From the NCBI RefSeq assembly GCF_923868895.1, contig NZ_OV350343.1:2976001-3040000 (forward strand): DNA of 64,000 nt, written 5' to 3'. Every line of letters begins with the position of its first letter. The first letter of the stretch is position 1. Both the position numbers and the translations under genes were made by a program. Under the pieces are notes generated by a model. The model saw only the letters and a list, made by a program, of their open reading frames with translations. It was not told the origin of the DNA and made no database searches. The DNA comes from Halomonas sp. TD01 (lineage in GTDB: Bacteria > Pseudomonadota > Gammaproteobacteria > Pseudomonadales > Halomonadaceae). Below are positions 34,092 through 42,423 of this stretch, in pieces.

Positions 34092-34979
34092 ATGACGATG
34101 ATATTCGGCGTGCCATTGGCCGTTTTCATGGGCCAGCTAACGCTTGGGCTTGTGAATGGAGCTTTTTACGCACTGCTTAGTTTGGGCCTGGCGGTCATCT
34201 TCGGCCTACTGAAGATCGTCAACTTTGCCCATGGGGCGCAATACATGCTGGGAGCCTTCGCCGCACTGCTAGGCTTTCGCTATTTAGGTATCAATTATTG
34301 GTTGGCGCTGTTTCTGGTGCCGCTGGTAGTCGGTGGCTTTGGCATGCTGATGGAGCGCTTTTTGCTGCGTCGCATTGCCCATTTAGACCATCTCTATGGG
34401 TTGCTGCTTACCTTCGGGTTGGCGCTAATTTTTGAAGGCACGCTGGTTAATTTCTTTGGTGTTTCTGGCGCGCGATACTCGACCCCAGAAGCGCTTCAAG
34501 GCGGCCTGAACCTAGGCTTCATGTTCCTGCCTACCTACCGCGCTTGGGTGCTGGTAGCGGCATTGGCCATGTGTCTATTTACGTGGTTTATGATTGAGCG
34601 CACCCGGTTGGGCGCTTATCTGCGAGCGGGAACTGAGAACTCCCAACTGATGCAAGCGTTTGGGGTGAACGTGCCGCTGTTAATTACCCTTACTTACGGG
34701 TTTGGCGTAGCGTTAGCCGCTTTTGCCGGCGTGTTGGCAGCACCGCTATATCCTGTTTCACCTACCATGGGGTCAAGCTTGTTGATTGTGGTGTTTGCTG
34801 TCGTAGTTATCGGTGGTATGGGGTCTATTCTAGGTGCGATTCTAACCGGCCTAGGCATGGGGATCATCGAAGGCTTAACTAAAGTGTATTACCCCGAAGC
34901 CTCCAATACCGTGATCTTCTTGGTGATGATATTGGTGCTCATGTTACGCCCCGCTGGGCTGTTCGGTAAGGAGGCATAA
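34092..34979 (+). CDS. ABC transporter permease, LivH-like
   Basis: Integral membrane subunit, 295 residues from the ATG at 34092 (MTMIFGVPLAVFMGQ), with GAGGAG 9 bases ahead; upstream in-frame start codons lack a binding site. It has about eight hydrophobic segments, with GAFYALLSLGLAVIFGLLKI and NFAHGAQYMLGAF near the N-terminus and GGMGSILGAILTGLGMGIIE (about 238), the cytoplasmic loop that contacts the ATPase. It ends two bases before the LivM-like gene. Matches the LivH/UrtB permease family. Confidence 0.92.
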   Translation: MTMIFGVPLAVFMGQLTLGLVNGAFYALLSLGLAVIFGLLKIVNFAHGAQYMLGAFAALLGFRYLGINYWLALFLVPLVVGGFGMLMERFLLRRIAHLDHLYGLLLTFGLALIFEGTLVNFFGVSGARYSTPEALQGGLNLGFMFLPTYRAWVLVAALAMCLFTWFMIERTRLGAYLRAGTENSQLMQAFGVNVPLLITLTYGFGVALAAFAGVLAAPLYPVSPTMGSSLLIVVFAVVVIGGMGSILGAILTGLGMGIIEGLTKVYYPEASNTVIFLVMILVLMLRPAGLFGKEA

Positions 34980-34981
34980 CC

Positions 34982-35974
34982 ATGGCAGACTCTCAAGCAC
35001 TCAATGCACCATCAGCCGTACAAGAACGTCAGAAACGAGCCAGAATGCGTCGCAATATGTTCTATCTAGCACTCTTGGCCGTTGGGTTAGTCGCTCCTTT
35101 TTTGGCTTATCCCGTTTTCCTGATGAAAATTCTTTGCTTCGCGCTCTTTGCCTGCGCCTTTAATTTGCTGCTGGGCTATGCGGGGTTGCTTTCGTTCGGA
35201 CACGCTGCATTTTTAGCTACTGGTGGCTATGTAACCGGCTATTTATTGGCAAGCTATCCAGGGCTAACACCGGAGATGGGTATTATCGCAGGTACTTTAA
35301 TGGCAACCCTGTTGGGGGGGCTGTTTGGGGTGCTTTCGATCCGACGTCAGGGCATTTACTTTGCCATGGTGACGCTAGCGCTTGCCCAGCTGATGTTCTT
35401 CGTCTTCGTTCAGTCATCGTTTACCGGTGGTGAGGACGGCTTGCACGGCGTGCCACGTGGTGATCTGTTTGGGATGATCAGCCTGAACAGTAACTTGGCG
35501 ATGTACTACTTTGTGTTTGCGGTATTTATCTTTGGCTTCGCAGTGATTCAGCGTACCGTGCATTCACCCTTTGGGCAGGTGCTCAAGGCGATTCGTGAAA
35601 ATGAACCGCGCGCTATTTCGCTAGGCTATAACGTAGATGCTTATAAGCTGTTGGCTTTTGTACTCTCTGCCGCACTGGCGGGGTTGGCGGGTTCTACCAA
35701 AACCGTGGTGTTTCAGCTGGCGTCGTTAACTGATGCGCACTGGCACATGTCGGGTGAAGTTATCTTAATGACGCTGCTGGGTGGGGTGGGCACATTGCTT
35801 GGGCCTCTCATGGGGGCGGGCATTGTTGTTAGCCTGCAGCACATTTTGGCACAGTCGCCGTTAGGCAACTGGGTAAGCGTCATTCTGGGAATTATCTTTG
35901 TTGTCTGCGTACTTAGCTTCCGCAGCGGCATTGTGGGCGAACTCGCCAAGATGTATCGCAAAAACTTCAAATAA
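34982..35974 (+). CDS. ABC transporter permease, LivM-like
   Basis: Second membrane subunit, 330 residues, with AAGGAGG ahead of the ATG. It has about eight hydrophobic segments, the typical GYAGLLSFGHAAFLATGGYV (about 63) and FGQVLKAIRENEPRAISLGY (about 198), and the ATPase-contact loop VILMTLLGGVGTLLGPLMGA (about 262). It is the last gene of the transporter operon and is followed by a strong terminator. Confidence 0.92.
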   Translation: MADSQALNAPSAVQERQKRARMRRNMFYLALLAVGLVAPFLAYPVFLMKILCFALFACAFNLLLGYAGLLSFGHAAFLATGGYVTGYLLASYPGLTPEMGIIAGTLMATLLGGLFGVLSIRRQGIYFAMVTLALAQLMFFVFVQSSFTGGEDGLHGVPRGDLFGMISLNSNLAMYYFVFAVFIFGFAVIQRTVHSPFGQVLKAIRENEPRAISLGYNVDAYKLLAFVLSAALAGLAGSTKTVVFQLASLTDAHWHMSGEVILMTLLGGVGTLLGPLMGAGIVVSLQHILAQSPLGNWVSVILGIIFVVCVLSFRSGIVGELAKMYRKNFK

Positions 35975-35993
35975 CCGATTCTTTCCGATGATT

Positions 35994-36017
35994 GGGTGCC
36001 CCAGGGCACCCTTTTTT
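35994..36017 (+). terminator. Rho-independent terminator of the transporter operon
   Basis: Stem GGGTGCC / GGCACCC around a CCAG loop, followed by six T residues, 19 bases after the LivM-like stop. Confidence 0.92.
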
Positions 36018-36088
36018 GTGCCCAAGTCACGTCTCTACGCCAAAGGTAGTGGGGTAATCGGTTGCACGTGTCAGGGTAAGAATATAAG

Positions 36089-36104
36089 TTAACGTAAACG
36101 TCAA
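36089..36104. promoter_or_regulatory. LiuR operator 2
   Basis: TTAACGTAAACGTCAA matches TTnACGTnnACGTnAA, the form of the palindrome beside liuR. It lies 85 bases ahead of the valine-type acyl-CoA dehydrogenase gene, suggesting that LiuR also controls this operon. Confidence 0.65.
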
Positions 36105-36188
36105 CATTGCCAATAACGATAATAGCAAACGCCAGGCTGCTCAGTCTGATCACGGGCTGTTCAGCTATGCATGCTGCGGAGATTCGCC

Positions 36189-37343
36189 ATGAATTTTGAG
36201 TTAAGTGAAGACCAGGTTGCTTTTTCCGATATGGCCCGGGCATTCGCCCAGAATGAGTTAGAACCCCACGCCGCGCAGTGGGATGCCGAATCCTTCTTTC
36301 CTGTCGATGTGATCCGCAAAGCGGGGGAGTTAGGTTTTTGCTCACTTTACGCGCCAGAACGCGTTGGCGGGCTTGGTCTTTCCCGTCTGGATGCCAGCAT
36401 CATTTTTGAACAGCTTTCCATGGGTTGCACCTCAACCACCGCTTATCTCACCATTCATAACATGGTGACGTGGATGTTGGCCGACTTTGGCACGCCAGAA
36501 GCAGTGGAACAGTGGGGCGAAAAATTGGCCACCGGCGAGCTGCTAGGTTCTTACTGCTTAACCGAACCCAACTCAGGCTCTGATGCGGCCTCGCTCAAAA
36601 CCACCGCTAAGCGCGATGGCGATGACTACTTACTCAACGGCAGCAAAATGTTTATTTCTGGCGCGGGCAGCACTGACTTCCTGGTGGTGATGGCACGCAC
36701 CGGTGGTGAAGGTCCTGGCGGCGTTTCTGCCTTTGCGGTCGATGCCAAGTCAAGCGGCATTAGTTACGGCCGTAAGGAAGACAAAATGGGCTGGAACAGC
36801 CAGCCAACCCGCATGATTACCTTTGAAGATGTGCGCGTGCCCGCCAACCACTTGTTAGGCAATGAAGGCGACGGCTTCAAAATTGCCATGAAGGGTCTGG
36901 ACGGAGGGCGTATCAACATTGCTACCTGCTCGATCGGCACCGCTCAGCAAGCGATCAATAAGGCCCGTGAATATATGCTGGAGCGTAAACAGTTCGGTAA
37001 GCGTTTGGCAGACTTCCAAGCGCTGCAGTTCCGTTTAGCAGATATGGTCACTGAGCTTGTGGCTGCCCGCCAGTTAGTGCGTATGGCAGCCACAAAGCTG
37101 GATGCGGGTCACCCCGATGCTACCGCCTACTGCGCCATGGCGAAGCGCTTTGCGACAGATGTCGGCTTCAAGGTGTGTGATGAGGCGCTTCAGCTCTATG
37201 GTGGCAACGGCTACATTAAGGAGTACCCGATGGAGCGCTATGTGCGTGACACCCGTGTACATCGCATTCTGGAAGGAACCAACGAAATCATGCGGCTGAT
37301 CATTTCCCGCCGCGTGCTATCTGATGGTGCCTCTGAGCTGTAG
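36189..37343 (+). CDS. Acyl-CoA dehydrogenase (probable isobutyryl-CoA dehydrogenase)
   Basis: FAD enzyme of 384 residues; the start at 36189 (MNFELSEDQVAFSDM) has CGGAG about 8 bases ahead. It has signatures CLTEPNSGSDAASL (about 120), GLDGGRINIATCSIGTAQQA (about 240) and QLYGGNGYIKEYPMERYVRD (about 340). It is followed by a 3-hydroxyisobutyryl-CoA hydrolase-like gene and a 3-hydroxyisobutyrate dehydrogenase, which makes isobutyryl-CoA (valine pathway) the most likely substrate. The gene resembles human ACAD8 in these motifs. 2-Methylbutyryl-CoA is the main alternative. Confidence 0.88.
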   Translation: MNFELSEDQVAFSDMARAFAQNELEPHAAQWDAESFFPVDVIRKAGELGFCSLYAPERVGGLGLSRLDASIIFEQLSMGCTSTTAYLTIHNMVTWMLADFGTPEAVEQWGEKLATGELLGSYCLTEPNSGSDAASLKTTAKRDGDDYLLNGSKMFISGAGSTDFLVVMARTGGEGPGGVSAFAVDAKSSGISYGRKEDKMGWNSQPTRMITFEDVRVPANHLLGNEGDGFKIAMKGLDGGRINIATCSIGTAQQAINKAREYMLERKQFGKRLADFQALQFRLADMVTELVAARQLVRMAATKLDAGHPDATAYCAMAKRFATDVGFKVCDEALQLYGGNGYIKEYPMERYVRDTRVHRILEGTNEIMRLIISRRVLSDGASEL

Positions 37344-37363
37344 CCAACCACAAGGACAATGGA

Positions 37364-38479
37364 ATGAGTAGCGTACTGTTTGCTGAACACGCCACCCAAG
37401 ATGGCCATGTTATTGGCGAGATCACGCTTAACGCCGAGCGTTCACTGAATGCCCTGACGTTGGAGATGATTGAAGAGATTCTGCCGCGCTTGACCGCGTG
37501 GCAAACCGACGAGCGAGTCGTTGCTGTTCTGTTGGATAGCGCTGGCGAAAAAGCGTTTTGCGCAGGGGGCGATGTCGTCAATTTGTATAAAGCGATCAAA
37601 GGAGACGGCGAGCCAGATTTCCCAGAGCGTTTTTTTGAACACGAGTACCGCCTGGACTACCTGCTGCACACCTATCCCAAGCCTGTTATTTGCTGGGGCA
37701 GCGGTATTGTAATGGGCGGAGGTATGGGGCTACTTAGCGGTAGCAGCCACCGAATCGTAACGGAAACCTCACGTCTGGCGATGCCAGAAGTAACGATTGG
37801 CCTTTACCCAGACGTTGGCGCTAGCTGGTTTTTAAACCGCCTGCCGAATGGCACCGGACGCTTTCTAGCCATGACCGGCAGCCAAATTAACGCGCCAGAT
37901 GCTGTTCATCTGGGCCTTGCGGATCGCGCGATTGCTAGCCATTACCGCGCAGCTCTGGCTCAACAACTGATGGACGCAACCTGGGGTGAAGGAAATCAAA
38001 CTGACGCGCATGGTGTGGTTAACAGTGTGCTGCGCGAATTTGAACAAGCCTCTCAAGAGGTATTTGCCGAGCTGGAATCGCCGGTTCACAAATCCGCCGC
38101 ATTGATTCGTGAGCTAATGGATCACGACACGGTTGAGCAAGCCGTGGATGCCGTGCTGGCAGTGAGCAGCGACGACAAATGGTTCAGCAAAGCGCAGAAA
38201 ACGCTTTCCCACGGTAGCCCTGTGTCAGTGAAGCTGATTGATGAGCAGCTAAAGCGCGCCAAGCATATGTCGTTGGCTGAGGTGTTTCAGTTTGAGCTGG
38301 CGCTTTCCGTGCAGTGCTGCCGTCATCAGGAATTCCCCGAAGGCGTGCGTGCGCTGTTGGTCGATAAAGATGGCCAGCCTGCGTGGAAATATCCAGATGT
38401 CGCGTCAGTCGAGCAAGCCTTTATCGATGAGTTGCTGGCTTCACCGTGGGAAAAGAGCCCCCTAGCAGATCTTCGCTAA
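37364..38479 (+). CDS. 3-hydroxyisobutyryl-CoA hydrolase / enoyl-CoA hydratase-like protein
   Basis: A 371-residue crotonase-fold enzyme. Features are EKAFCAGGDVVNLYKAI (about 65), CWGSGIVMGGGMGLLSGSSH (about 110-129), AMPEVTIGLYPDVGASWFL (about 140, the glutamate and aspartate used in hydrolysis), and the extended C-terminal region typical of 3-hydroxyisobutyryl-CoA hydrolases (for example MSLAEVFQFELALSVQCCRH). The length, about 100 residues longer than simple hydratases, supports the hydrolase. Both functions could be present. It follows the dehydrogenase by 20 bases in a valine operon. Confidence 0.87.
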   Translation: MSSVLFAEHATQDGHVIGEITLNAERSLNALTLEMIEEILPRLTAWQTDERVVAVLLDSAGEKAFCAGGDVVNLYKAIKGDGEPDFPERFFEHEYRLDYLLHTYPKPVICWGSGIVMGGGMGLLSGSSHRIVTETSRLAMPEVTIGLYPDVGASWFLNRLPNGTGRFLAMTGSQINAPDAVHLGLADRAIASHYRAALAQQLMDATWGEGNQTDAHGVVNSVLREFEQASQEVFAELESPVHKSAALIRELMDHDTVEQAVDAVLAVSSDDKWFSKAQKTLSHGSPVSVKLIDEQLKRAKHMSLAEVFQFELALSVQCCRHQEFPEGVRALLVDKDGQPAWKYPDVASVEQAFIDELLASPWEKSPLADLR

Positions 38480-38518
38480 TCCATTTTTCAGTCAATATTT
38501 CTAATAAGGACAACAAAG

Positions 38519-39412
38519 ATGACCACCGTCGCGTTTATCGGTTTAGGCAATATGGGCGGCCCCATGGCGGCCAACTTGGCGAAAGCGGGCTTTAACGTTC
38601 GCGCGTTCGACCTTTCTGATCAGGCCTTGGAAGCAGCGAAATCCCAAGGCTGTGAGATAGCGGCTTCTGCCAAGGCAGCAGCCACCGATGCAGATTTTAT
38701 TATTTCCATGCTACCCGCAGGCAAGCACGTGCGTGGGCTTTATGTGGATGGCGACGAGCCGCTGTTTGATGTCATCAAAAAGAGCGCTTTGGTGATTGAC
38801 TGCTCGACCATTGATGCGGATACCGCCCGCAGCGTTGCTGCCGCTGGCGCTGAAAAAGGCGTTGGCTTTGTCGATGCGCCGGTGTCTGGCGGGGTAGGCG
38901 GAGCTCAAGCGGGCACGCTCACCTTCATTGTTGGCGGTAGCGCTGCACAGTTTGAACAGGCCAAGCCCGTCCTTGATGTGATGGGTAAGAATATCTTCCA
39001 TGCCGGCGACCACGGCGCAGGGCAGGTGGCTAAAGTGTGCAACAACATGCTGCTTTCCATCCTGATGGCGGGCACTTGTGAAGCGATCAATATGGGCGTG
39101 AAAAACGGACTGGATCCTGCGGTGCTGTCCGAAATCATGAAACAAAGCTCTGGGGGCAACTGGGCGCTTAATGTTTACAACCCATATCCCGGCGTGATGG
39201 AAAATGCCCCCGCCTCGAAAGGCTATCAAGGCGGCTTCCAGGTAGACCTGATGATTAAAGACCTGGGCCTCGCTATGGATGTTAGCCAACAAAGCGCCTC
39301 ACCGGTGCCTATGGGCTCCGCCGCACGCTCGCTATTCACCCTGCATAAAGCAGGTGGCAACGGCAAACTCGACTTCTCCAGCCTGCTGCAGTTTTATCAA
39401 GATAAGGAGTGA
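38519..39412 (+). CDS. mmsB: 3-hydroxyisobutyrate dehydrogenase
   Basis: Oxidises 3-hydroxyisobutyrate to methylmalonate semialdehyde with NAD+, in valine degradation. The 297-residue protein has the N-terminal Rossmann motif FIGLGNMGGPMAANLAKAGF (about 5-24), DAPVSGGVGGAQAGTLTFIV (about 118-137), and the catalytic lysine motif GAGQVAKVCNNMLL (about 165-178). TAAGGACAACAAAG precedes the ATG. It is the third gene of the valine operon. No methylmalonate-semialdehyde dehydrogenase (MmsA) gene is adjacent. Confidence 0.94.
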   Translation: MTTVAFIGLGNMGGPMAANLAKAGFNVRAFDLSDQALEAAKSQGCEIAASAKAAATDADFIISMLPAGKHVRGLYVDGDEPLFDVIKKSALVIDCSTIDADTARSVAAAGAEKGVGFVDAPVSGGVGGAQAGTLTFIVGGSAAQFEQAKPVLDVMGKNIFHAGDHGAGQVAKVCNNMLLSILMAGTCEAINMGVKNGLDPAVLSEIMKQSSGGNWALNVYNPYPGVMENAPASKGYQGGFQVDLMIKDLGLAMDVSQQSASPVPMGSAARSLFTLHKAGGNGKLDFSSLLQFYQDKE

Positions 39413-39454
39413 GGGTAAGGCGTGAATGGAAAGTGGTGAGGAGCAAGTGGTGGT

Positions 39455-39530
39455 GTAGCGCGTGGTAACGAGTTTTGCGAGGAACGAGCAATACGAGGCA
39501 CCCAGGAGAGGGCGGCGAAGCCGCCCCAGC
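39455..39530. repeat. REP-like intergenic element
   Basis: Holds TAGCGCGTGGTAACGAG and GAGGCACCC, echoing the 207-bp repeat units at 40.3-41.0 kb (TAGTGCGTGGTAAGCGAAG, GCACCC), and a 7-bp hairpin GGGCGGC-GAA-GCCGCCC (39510-39526). It is probably a diverged relative of the same intergenic repeat family. Confidence 0.45.
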
Positions 39531-39609
39531 TATCCCACTAAAGCCCCAGTTTGTTTCCGACCTCAAGAGCGGGCAAACTCAAAGAAAATGCTCATACACG
39601 AGGACTGCC

Positions 39610-40242
39610 ATGATTACGCTTTGGGGCCGCAATAACTCCACTAACGTCAAAAAAGTGCGTTGGTTACTTGAAGAGCTCGGATTGACGTTTGAGCAAATTC
39701 CGGCAGGGCTAGAACATGGGGTCAACAATACCCCCGCGTACTTGGCCATGAACCCCAATGGGCTGGTGCCGCTACTCAAAGACGACGCTACTGATAGCGT
39801 GTTATGGGAATCCAACACCATTATCCGCTACCTAGCAGCGCAGTATGGCCAAGGTAACTTATGGATAGATGACCCCGCCAAGCGCGCCCAGGCAGAGAAA
39901 TGGATGGACTGGGCGAACAATACGCTTTCGCCCAGGCACCGCGTTATTTTGCAGGGATTCGTAAGAACACCGCCGGAAGAGCGCGATAATGCCGCTATTG
40001 ATGCCGGAATACTAGCCTGCGAAAGGTTATTCGAGCTGCTAGATAACGTGCTGGAAAACCAAAGCCAATCATGGCTTTCCGGCGATGAATTTGGCCTCGG
40101 CGACATCGCCGTAGCGCCGTTTATCTATAACTTATGGAACATTGGGTTAACCTGGCAGCGGCGCCCCAATCTGGAGCGCTGGTACCAACAGCTTACAGAA
40201 CGCCCCGCCTTTCAGAACGTAGTGATGATCCCTGTAACGTGA
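39610..40242 (+). CDS. Glutathione S-transferase family protein
   Basis: A 210-residue cytosolic protein from the ATG at 39610 ([15 protein letters not shown]), with CGAGGA just upstream; an open frame extending back to 39475 is repeat DNA without a ribosome binding site. The thioredoxin-like N-terminal domain has the catalytic serine/asparagine region [19 protein letters not shown] (about 5-23) and the NPNGLVPLL cis-proline plus [11 protein letters not shown] (about 50-75), followed by an all-helical C-terminal domain ([16 protein letters not shown], about 157). The substrate is unknown. It follows the valine operon but lies 200 bases away across an REP-like element. Confidence 0.88.
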   Translation: MITLWGRNNSTNVKKVRWLLEELGLTFEQIPAGLEHGVNNTPAYLAMNPNGLVPLLKDDATDSVLWESNTIIRYLAAQYGQGNLWIDDPAKRAQAEKWMDWANNTLSPRHRVILQGFVRTPPEERDNAAIDAGILACERLFELLDNVLENQSQSWLSGDEFGLGDIAVAPFIYNLWNIGLTWQRRPNLERWYQQLTERPAFQNVVMIPVT

Positions 40243-40270
40243 TGTAGAAAGCGGCCCTTCCTGATGAAGA

Positions 40271-40288
40271 GAGGGCGCTCTAGCGCGC
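40271..40288. repeat. Left flanking hairpin of the tandem array
   Basis: GAGGGCGCTCTAGCGCGC occurs here and, with one change, at 41087-41104 on the other side of the array. Its core (GCGCTCTAGCGC) is self-complementary. Confidence 0.6.
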
Positions 40289-41025
40289 TACAATTTGCTA
40301 ATCAGCAAAATACGCGGACTTTATCGTGCATTTATGCGATGGAGCATACGGGTTTCGTAGTGCGTGGTAAGCGAAGCGCACCCGCAATGGCAGCCCGGCG
40401 CAGCAGTATTTGGCTAGTCTGTAAGGGATAGCCTAAGAGCTGCGCTACCATCGCGGGTGCCTTATGGCTCGTCCCTCACCATGCGTTACCCGCGCTACAA
40501 TTTGCCAAACGGCTCAATACACGGATCTTATCGGGCATATACGCGATGGAGCATACGGGTTTCGTAGTGCGTGGTAAGCGAAGCGCACCCGCAATGGCAG
40601 CCCGGCGCAGCAGTGTTTGGCTAGTCTGTAAGGGACAGCCTAAGAGATGCGCTACCATCGCGGGTGCCTTATGGCTCGTCCCTCGCCATGCGTTACCCGC
40701 GCTACAATTTGCTAAAAGGCTCAATACATGGGCTTGATCGTGCATTTATGCGATGGAGCATACGGGTTTCGTAGTGCGTGGTAAGCGAAGCGCACCCGCA
40801 ATGGCAGCCCGGCGCAGCAGTGTTTGGCTAGTCTGTAAGGGACAGCCTAAGAGCTGCGCTACCATCGCGGGTGCCTTATGGCTCGTCCCTCGCCAAGCGT
40901 TACCCGCGCTACAATTTGCTAAACGGCTCAATACACGGATCTTATCGGGCATATACGCGATGAAGCATACGGGTTTCGTAGTGCGTGGTAAGCGAAGCGC
41001 ACCCGCAATGGCAGCCCGGCGCAGC
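40285..41025. repeat. Array of 207-bp tandem repeats (about 3.6 copies)
   Basis: The phrase GATGGAGCATACGGGTTTCG begins at 40338, 40545 and 40752, and as GATGAAGCATACGG at 40959, so the period is exactly 207 bp each time. Copies differ by only a few bases. Each complete unit has two inverted arms: GCACCCGCAATGGCAGC and, about 60 bases on, GCTACCATCGCGGGTGC, so a long imperfect hairpin can form, as in BIME/REP structures. The fourth copy stops at 41025. Open frames through the array on both strands are artefacts of the repeat. No unit contains a gene. Confidence 0.92.
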
Positions 41026-41086
41026 GGTTGTAAGTGGAACAGCACAGCCCTGACAGCACAGTAAATAAGGACAATTTATATTGTGG

Positions 41087-41104
41087 GAGGGCGCTTTAGC
41101 GCGC
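41087..41104. repeat. Right flanking hairpin of the tandem array
   Basis: GAGGGCGCTTTAGCGCGC is the near-identical partner of 40271-40288, in direct orientation. It also lies just beyond the 3' end of the PanE-like gene, where it may act as a weak terminator. Confidence 0.55.
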
Positions 41105-41128
41105 GATGATTCAGCCACTAAATGTTCC

Positions 41129-42049
41129 CTAAAACTTCGCCTCCAATTTAGCCAATTCGCTATCAAGCTCCTTCAACAACCCACACGGCAACCCATGGCG
41201 CTCGGCGCTATCAATCAACGGCCCTAAAATCGCCCCGCGCTCGGTGGTGCGTCTGGCCTCAACATCCTGCAACATCGAGGCCTTATTGTTAGCGGTGTTC
41301 TCCACCACCTGCCACACAAGCGCCAACCACGCGTCTTCACCTTCGCCACCATTCGGTGGTGCAATGTTTTCCTGCTTTAAAATCGCCGCGACTTCCTTTA
41401 CCACCGCTGCCAAACGGACTGCATAAGCATCACCGCGCAGCTCACCATTGCGCACGCCATTGAGCGCCACCAATGGGTTGATCGCCGCATTAACCGCCAG
41501 CTTTTGCCACAGGCGTTGGCGAATATCGTCTACCGGCGTGGCGGTAAAGCCTGCCTCACCTAACGTCTGCGCCAGTGTTTTTGCTAGCGCAGCGCGTTGA
41601 TTGTTGAGATCACCAATAAACGTCGGCCCGCGCCCGGCGTGAACCACGCCATCACTGCCGGTTAAGTAAGCGCCTTGAGTCGTGGTCGCACACAGCACTG
41701 GCCCTGGCCACCTATCAGTCAGCCGTGGCTGTGCCAAAAAACCGTTCTGCCACAGCACCAGCGGGGTCGTGGGCGCAACCACATCGGCAATGCTGGCAAG
41801 CGCCGCCTCGGCGGCCATGGCTTTGGTGGTGATATGCACAAACCCAGGCACAGGCAGTGAGTGAGAGGCTAGCTCCGCAACCGTAACGCTCGCTAGCCGC
41901 TGAGTTCGTTCTTCACCTTCAGGGGTGGTCAGGCGTTGCTGTTCAGGCAATGCACGTCGGCCAATCAAGGTGATGTCAGTAATGGGTGAAAGCGAATGCG
42001 CCAACAGGCGACCAATGGCCCCAGGGCCAAGTATCCAATGGGAAGTCAT
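41129..42049 (-). CDS. panE: 2-dehydropantoate 2-reductase family protein
   Basis: Reduces 2-dehydropantoate to pantoate with NADPH in pantothenate/CoA synthesis. The 306-residue protein starts with WILGPGAIGRLLAHSL (Rossmann glycine motif, about 5), has KAMAAEAALASI in the substrate region, and WQKLAVNAAINPLVALNGV (catalytic lysine, about 187-205), followed by ELRGDAY and a helical C-terminal domain. No other pantothenate gene is near, so a different ketopantoate-reductase-family activity is possible. No convincing ribosome binding site precedes the ATG, which leaves the start somewhat uncertain. Confidence 0.82.
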   Translation of the reverse strand: MTSHWILGPGAIGRLLAHSLSPITDITLIGRRALPEQQRLTTPEGEERTQRLASVTVAELASHSLPVPGFVHITTKAMAAEAALASIADVVAPTTPLVLWQNGFLAQPRLTDRWPGPVLCATTTQGAYLTGSDGVVHAGRGPTFIGDLNNQRAALAKTLAQTLGEAGFTATPVDDIRQRLWQKLAVNAAINPLVALNGVRNGELRGDAYAVRLAAVVKEVAAILKQENIAPPNGGEGEDAWLALVWQVVENTANNKASMLQDVEARRTTERGAILGPLIDSAERHGLPCGLLKELDSELAKLEAKF

Positions 42050-42423
42050 CGTTGATTTTTAGCCATCAGTAGCGGTGTTATCGCCAAGCTTACCGTGTTC
42101 AGCATAAGGAAATGAAGGTGAGATGAAGTGCCGCAAGCTACTCGGTTAATTTTTAATGATGATGCACATGATTAGCTGCCTGTCTCATCTAGCTAGGTGA
42201 ATGATCGATGTGCTCGGAAGGTGGATTTGCATCGCCTCAAAAGTTAACTATATTTTGTATTTGTGGAGTTTTTCTGGGGTAAAGAATTAACGAAAATAGC
42301 TTGGGTGGAAGGCTGATTGCTCGAGCCTGCTTTGGGCTATCGGCCTTTAATCAGACGCTCGATTTAAGCGTCTTTTCATAAGGGCGTTGTGCTGGCGATT
42401 TACACGCTCTAAAGGAGTAATTC
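42050..42423. other. Intergenic region ahead of the choloylglycine-hydrolase-family gene
   Basis: No gene is seen in this 374-bp divergent region. It is rather AT-rich and ends with a hairpin followed by T residues (42353-42376). Confidence 0.6.
42353..42376 (+). terminator. Terminator-like hairpin in the leader of the amidase gene
   Basis: Stem AGACGCT / AGCGTCT with a 7-base loop and a TTTT tail, 48 bases before the start at 42424. No gene runs into it from the left on this strand, so it may be a leader attenuator or a leftover terminator. Confidence 0.45.

Noticed and set aside
38711..39292. 193-codon open frame antisense to mmsB
   Set aside because: The opposite strand encodes a clear full-length 3-hydroxyisobutyrate dehydrogenase; the antisense frame shows no known motif.
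40285..41025. Tandem array considered as a CRISPR or minisatellite
   Set aside because: The period is 207 bp with the whole unit conserved; there are no short repeats with unique spacers and no cas genes.
40476..41064. Several open frames of 63-103 codons on both strands in the 207-bp repeat array
   Set aside because: They recur with the repeat unit, have no ribosome binding sites and encode the same repeat-derived peptide; they are shadows of the repeat.
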